DNA of 64,000 nt from Ceratorhiza oryzae-sativae (lineage: Eukaryota > Basidiomycota > Agaricomycetes > Cantharellales > Ceratobasidiaceae). Positions 57,926-64,000 of this stretch are shown one piece after another; the stretch's first letter is position 1; each line of letters starts with the position of its first letter. The notes under the pieces are model-generated. The model was given only the letters and a program-made list of their open reading frames with translations. It made no database searches and was not told where the DNA came from. A program made the translations under genes and the position numbers. The stretch spans positions 124,001 to 188,000 of the forward strand of contig JARWMV010000001.1 in assembly GCA_030998015.1 (NCBI GenBank), written 5' to 3'.

Positions 57926-60563
57926 CTAGAGCAATGCGCTCCCCGACTTGCCCTCGGCCACCAATCGATTCCAATCCGCCCGCCACTGAGCCATCTCGTC
58001 TCGCAACCGCCGGTCGGCCAATAGCCGCTCCATCCAACGCATCATCTGATCCTCGTCCTCGACTACAAATGTCGACGACAACAAACTCAGAATCGTCTCA
58101 AAGTTGGCTTGCGCTGCGGAAAGTTGATCTGAAATAGCATCGGTTAGCCGACCTTCCGAAGGACAACCAAAAAATAGATAGGCCAGATATAGCTCCCCCT
58201 ATCTCACTGTGATAAAAAGCACAGCGGCATGGTTCGGCACAGAAGCCACCGAAAACAGCTTACGCGGTTCCAGCACACAAACTGCCTCATTCCCACAACT
58301 GCATCTCAGATCAAGAAAAGACATCTCCCTGCTTACCCTTGACGACCCACAAAATAGCCACAGCTGCCACGACCAGCACATCCCTTCCCTCGAGCAAAAA
58401 CGCGTCCCATAGGCGGAGCTGAGTCTGGTACGGAATGGTATTGGCAAATAGCGTGATGTACCACTTGGTCACAAACGACGTTGAAGAGATCATGTTCTTC
58501 GACTGTTTCAGCCGAGGCGGGGGTGAAAGTCGAGGCGCAGCAGAGAGACGAGTCGTTAATGAGTGTGACATCCAAGGCTGGAGAACCTTACCAAGGCTTG
58601 GTAGACCCCTGGCATCGTACGCTCAACCAACCGCTCTTGGACATATATACTCTCAAGCAGACCCGGAAATCCAGGCTGGAAGATGGTGTGCATCTCGTAT
58701 TCGTCGTGCAGCCGGACGAGGATGGCATATGTTCGCTACGAATGCGACAGGTAAGCATGTGTGGTGCAAAAGACCCTAGGCGTAGCAGCCATTACGAGCA
58801 GCAGTCATACAGGGCCAAATAGAGCAGCGATGGATGGGAACCAAGCTCACCTCGGGGTCAAAATAGTTCAACAGCGTAGCCGCAATGGGACCCATACCTG
58901 TACATATCCACACGACGGACAGAGTAGCGAAAACGCGTGCAGAACATGAAAAAGTGATCTTTGTCTGTGATACCAATCCGTTGAATGTGTTGTGTAAACC
59001 AGAAAAACAGAAATGCAGCATACCCCTGTCCGTATCGCGTATGAAACAGGACATGTCCGCTAATCGTCCTTGGAACGTCCAAATCGATTTGAACGTCATG
59101 CTCGCTCGGTTGGTCTAGCAAGTCCTATGCAACTGGTTAACCTCCAAAAAATAGCTCAGGATGGTAAAACTCACCCGATACCTGCTTGCCAACTCTGCCA
59201 CCGACACCTTCTTGCCCCTGCCCAAACTCCTCTCTTCTACAAGGCTCCCCCACGCCGCACTTCTCCATCGATCGGGTATACCTTTAAATATTCGCTCTGT
59301 CCTCTTCTTCACTTTTCTTGGGTCCCATTTCCAGCCTTCGCCCCTCGAACCAGGCACGCTCGACGCCGGAATCAGCATGCGTTCCCATTTGCCTATACGA
59401 TGGTTTTCGCGCGGGTCGTGTGAGGGCCGAGGAATAGATGTGATGGATGGTAGAGGCGGGACTGCGTTGGGTGGTGTGGGGATGGCAGGCTGTCGAGAGG
59501 TAGATGGAAGTGTTTTGAATGCTTGAGACTGAAGCAAGGCCAAGCGGCCTTCGTGTCTCGGCGCAGGGGTTGTAAAGAATCCAAACCTACGCTCTCATCA
59601 ATAAATAATCTACACAATAAGGTAGAATGGCCTCACCGATCCGTAGCCTTTAACCGTCTCTCCTCATCCTCACTGACATCGGCACCTTTACTCCCAATGC
59701 CTTTACTTGCTTCAAGCACCGCCGCGCTCGCCGCACTCACGACCCTCGTCCTCGTGCGCTCCACACCTTCCATCCAGCCATCACCCGGGACACCTTCCAC
59801 CTCGAGCCGGGCATACGTCGCGCGTACGCGATACCCATCGGCGTCTTCTGTCGAGCCGCGCGTGGTGTATTCCGTCTGGGTCGTTTGCGTATGCGCCGAC
59901 GTCCGACGGTCTCGCGACTTTTCCGTCGCAGGCGTGAGAAGGTCGGCGCTCGGGTTCGAGTGTGTGGACAGCGAAGGGGTGGCTGTGGGCTGGATGCTGA
60001 TTTGCGGATGGAGCGAGCCCGAGTGGTTGCTGGGCGTCGTCGCCATCGGGATCGAGCTGATTCCTGTGTCGGACGGACGGTGAACAGACGATCGCCGCGT
60101 GGAACTCTTGGGCTGGTGGGGTGTGGTAGACGTCCGGACGAGACAGCGAGCGCCGACTGCCTGGTGGACCACCATACGACACAGGGGGGCCAACACGTTC
60201 ACGCTCACGCTGCCGAACCGCCGGCTCATATCCTCCTCCGCCGCCACCGTCGCCGCTCCTGCGATCCAGGACAGACATGTCGGACACTGGCCGACTCCTG
60301 TTGTCCGATGTTGGTCGGCTGCGGTCCGCGCTCGCTCGACTGCCCACGCTCATCCGACTCGACTGGGTGTTTCGATACCTCGGGTCGAGCGCTGGCACGG
60401 GCGGTTGGGGGCCCGCTTTGAATTGGGGCTCCTCGTACATCGAGAAGATCGTCGCGGCGGTCGTCTCGCTCGAGCTGCGGATGCTCGCGGCGTCCGAGTG
60501 GGTGTTGAAAGACGGAGGCATGCGGCGATGGTGGTGGGGGAGAGGTTGTGTTGCGAGCGCCAT
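57926..60563 (-). CDS. TBC-domain Rab GTPase-activating protein
   Basis: Accelerates GTP hydrolysis by a Rab GTPase and so switches off a membrane-trafficking step. The start at 60563 (MALATQPLPHHHRRMPPSF) opens a low-complexity, Ser/Pro/Arg-rich N-terminus of about 250 residues. The TBC domain begins IFKGIPDRWRSAAWGSL, continues HDVQIDLDVPRTISGHVLF (IxxDxxR motif with the arginine finger) and SLLCPSCGYVQGMGPIAA (YxQ motif with the glutamine finger), then FQPGFPGLLESIYVQERLVE, MISSTSFVTKWYITLFANTI, RLWDAFLLEGRDVLVVAAVA and a helical tail DEDQMMRWMERLLADRRLRD. The stop is at 57926. About seven introns, one likely within 60.10-60.19 kb. Both catalytic fingers are intact, so GAP activity is expected. 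The exact Rab target cannot be told. Confidence 0.9.
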
Positions 60564-61184
60564 GAGCAGGGTATATACGAGTGCAGCGGTCGGGTATCAC
60601 ACCGCTAGTCAGGCCTGCGGTCGGTGCTCAGCGATTAAGCGACTATGAGCACAGCATCGACCTACCAGTGGTGCTGCAGTTGTCGACAAGTCAAAAAGCG
60701 CAAGGAAATAAAAAAGAACGAAAAAAGAACGAGGTTCTAGTACGATATCGCGGGCGGGTGCTGGCACCTGTCGTCGTTCATCGCGACTCGGCGGTTGTCA
60801 CCCCCAAACGATTTGCTAATTCAAACTCCTTCCCAGGCACATTTATAATCCGTTTTCAATCCGTTTCATCTCGTTACCAGCCGCTTTGGCCTCGTGCTTT
60901 AATTATAGACAATTATTGTCATTGTGCTTTGTGCGCTGGACGCTGCGGGGGGCTTGGCTGACGCTCGGCCGAGCCTGACGATCACCACGTGTCCGATCCG
61001 CTCAGTGATCACACCAGCGGCTGTCGTAACTCTGGCGAATCGATGATGCCCATAGAGTTCCAGGATATCCTCCTGGCTTCCTCGACTGAATAACGTCACC
61101 CGACAGCGTCAATGCTGAAAAACTCGCACTCGCATAAAACGTATAGAAAAATACAAGCAACCCATCCCACTCTCCACACAACCA
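60564..61184. promoter_or_regulatory. intergenic: RabGAP 5' flank and ubiquitin-L40 3' flank
   Basis: No gene is recognised. Both neighbours are on the minus strand, so the left part should contain the RabGAP promoter and the right part the 3' UTR of the ubiquitin-L40 gene. Confidence 0.35.
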
Positions 61185-62006
<822 letters not shown>

Positions 62007-64000
62007 CTTGATGGTAAGGTCGTTGACCACTATAGGTCGTTTGTTGATGCTCCAAGCCACTCTAGGAGTTTAGGGCCGGTTGGACTAGGAAGTTCCAGTA
62101 CACGAGCGCTTATACTGCGTATCAGGCATATTCAGATGGCCCTCCATGCTCAGATTATGAGACTCCTCGCAGAGCCATATTTTAAACTGTCTCTCTGTGT
62201 GTGCTAAGAGATTTTCCATCTCTTGTGTATCGACGAGTCCACTACGTGGATGGTGCTGAAGTGCTCTTGGGGCAGAGCGCACAAGGATCGTCTTTGGCTG
62301 AGAAAGGCGAGCCGAACGGTAAAGGGGCAATTAAATTCTAATGCTAGAACACTATTTCAAGGTTTTTGTACTGGCCCATCTTGCAAATGAGTGTTCACGA
62401 CGTAGTGTCCTTGAGCCACTGCTTTGGCCATTCAAGACCATTCCAAGGCCGTTAGCAAGACTTGTAAAACAAAGAGTGCGTATGCTACTTTGCTAGAATG
62501 CCGGTTGTCTATGTGGCCACGAAGGGGGGGCTATCATGGTCCGGGGTTTGACTTTCGAAGAGCAAACTCGAGGCAGAGCGAAACATCCAGCCTTGAAATC
62601 GCGGTATTGAGAAGATTGTGTCCCCTCAGTCACGGGCAAAGTATATGCTATGCAAATAAAATTCGTATAGACGTGAAAGGTGGCCATGCAATTATCTCGA
62701 TTTTTTGTGTACATGTGCGAGCGACGAGGTTAAACCGATAGACATGGTTTAAACCTCAATAGAGGTCTGATAGATCACTTCCCGTAACTGCTCAACATAG
62801 TCCAAGCTATTCTTAGGGCTTTGAGGACTGCCCTCCATGGCTCAAATGATAGCTTGAACCTCACAGGCACGCGCTAAGCTCAATGCCCATGAAGATCATG
62901 GTTTCTTGGAACTAAGCGTATTTTGGAGGAAATAGCCGCGTCAACGTACCGTACATTTGGCAGAGCTTTGGAGCGGTTCAGCATTCACAGGAAGCCATAC
63001 AATGATAATTTGGCCATAGTGCCCTTGCGCCTGAAATTCCATCTCACCCCACAAAACATGCTTGATCTATTCGGCGTCTCGCGTGACGCGTTGAGGCCAC
63101 GCGGCGTTCGTGGATGTAGCCGACAGCGTACCTGCTGGCCAGCGCTCATCTTTCAACAATAATCCAACCAACACCATTGCTCCGACAGGAACGCTAGCGG
63201 GGAACGTTGTGCTACATCTAAACTCAATACACTATTGGGGTAGGCTCCTCTTACGTCCGTAAGCGCTCTTTGCCGGAATGTGAAGAATAGTATTTCTGGT
63301 ACGTTTGATTTTGATTACCAGTTCAAAGTAAGTGTTAAGCATGGTTTTGGGAAAAATACGCGACTGCCGTGCGGGAAGGTGTGTGCTTCCTTGACATTCT
63401 ACCAAGGCCGTCTCAGTGTGTCTGGACCCCTTCTTCAGTCTTTGGGCTTTATCAAATCTATGCATGCGGTATACTCCTTTGCCATCAACTGCCCTCATGA
63501 GCATGTATTTCATCTACGTTACACTCAGTAGGCCTGGGCTTTTCGGATCAAGCTTTCATACAATAGCATCAAGTATACCACTTGTGTGCGATCTTCCACT
63601 GGTCCAGTCGCTTCATAGGATAATTCCGCTTGGTCCAATGGCGGATGGCTCCCCGCACAATACTACACGGCTTATCTTTGAACTTAGCCACCATTAGCAA
63701 ATTGTGATCTAACCTAAATTTTAGCTTAACCTTGTGGGCTCATCGAAGGCGCTTATAGAGGGAGCGACACCGCGCAGTGCTTTAACCTGTTGGATCTCTG
63801 CGTGGTTTGGATAATATTCGAGGCGATATGAACATTCACGAACTGAGGAAAAAACACCGAGGATCACGCGGTATAGGCGTATAATGGAACCGTGCGCCAG
63901 ACCCTGGACGCGCGAGCACGCCTCGAAGAACGCCCCAGGAGCGAGACCCGTGCGTCGGGTTTTGGCTTAAGTCTCACGGTCCGTCTTCACCCAAGAGAGA
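62007..64000. other. right end of window, no supported gene
   Basis: The first part should hold the ubiquitin-L40 promoter. Plus-strand frames at 62923-63162 (MEEIAASTYRTFGRALERFS at its start) and 63280-63531 (ISGTFDFDYQFKVSVKHGFG) have fair composition, but no family or splice link is recognised. Nothing is assigned in the last 300 bp. Confidence 0.3.

Overview
The window looks like chromosomal DNA of a filamentous basidiomycete, probably an agaricomycete. Genes are broken by many introns of about 50-60 nt with GT-AG borders, exons can be tiny (12, 17 and 19 nt), and the recognisable proteins are typical of mushroom-forming fungi and relatives. A Rhizoctonia/Ceratobasidium-type genome would fit, but that is an inference from overall feel and not proven by any single gene. 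Exon joins below were built by hand from splice sites and protein-family patterns, so outer limits are firmer than inner borders.

Layout. 0.7-4.6 kb: a sedolisin (tripeptidyl-peptidase) gene on the minus strand and a NIF3-like gene on the plus strand; both keep clear exons but each carries three apparent small indels. 5.9-7.5 kb: an intact NADPH:quinone oxidoreductase-like gene with a possible mitochondrial leader. 7.9-12.9 kb: a complete Ty1/copia retrotransposon with two identical 292-bp LTRs, a 5-bp target duplication and one intact 1443-aa polyprotein. 13.4-14.7 kb: a decayed second sedolisin. 16.7-22.0 kb: a full-length ABCB (MDR-type) transporter. 22.6-25.0 kb: two small secreted, probably GPI-anchored Ser/Thr-rich proteins. 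25.4-26.6 kb: a LaeA-like methyltransferase whose SAM-binding glycine motif is altered. 26.6-29.7 kb: gene-poor. 29.7-33.6 kb: a long coiled-coil protein. 34.6-37.2 kb: CDK1 (PSTAIRE kinase) and a calcineurin-like phosphoesterase. 37.7-54.2 kb: two related cytochrome P450 genes bracketing a proline-rich membrane protein, a large TPR-CHAT protease-like gene and a decayed pogo-type DNA transposon with its TIRs and TA duplication. 57.2-61.8 kb: a small single-pass membrane protein, a TBC-domain RabGAP and the ubiquitin-L40 fusion gene. The last 2 kb hold nothing I can assign.

Housekeeping genes (CDK1, ubiquitin-L40, RabGAP, phosphoesterase) mix with fast-evolving accessory genes (P450s, sedolisins, ABC pump, methyltransferase, CHAT protein) and two transposon classes. 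There are no operons, and I see no clear biosynthetic cluster: the P450s, methyltransferase and ABC pump are tens of kilobases apart and no backbone synthase is visible. The most interesting items are the TPR-CHAT protein, the copia primer-binding site that contains the polyprotein start codon, the conserved 12-nt P450 microexon, and the group of indels in the two left-hand genes.
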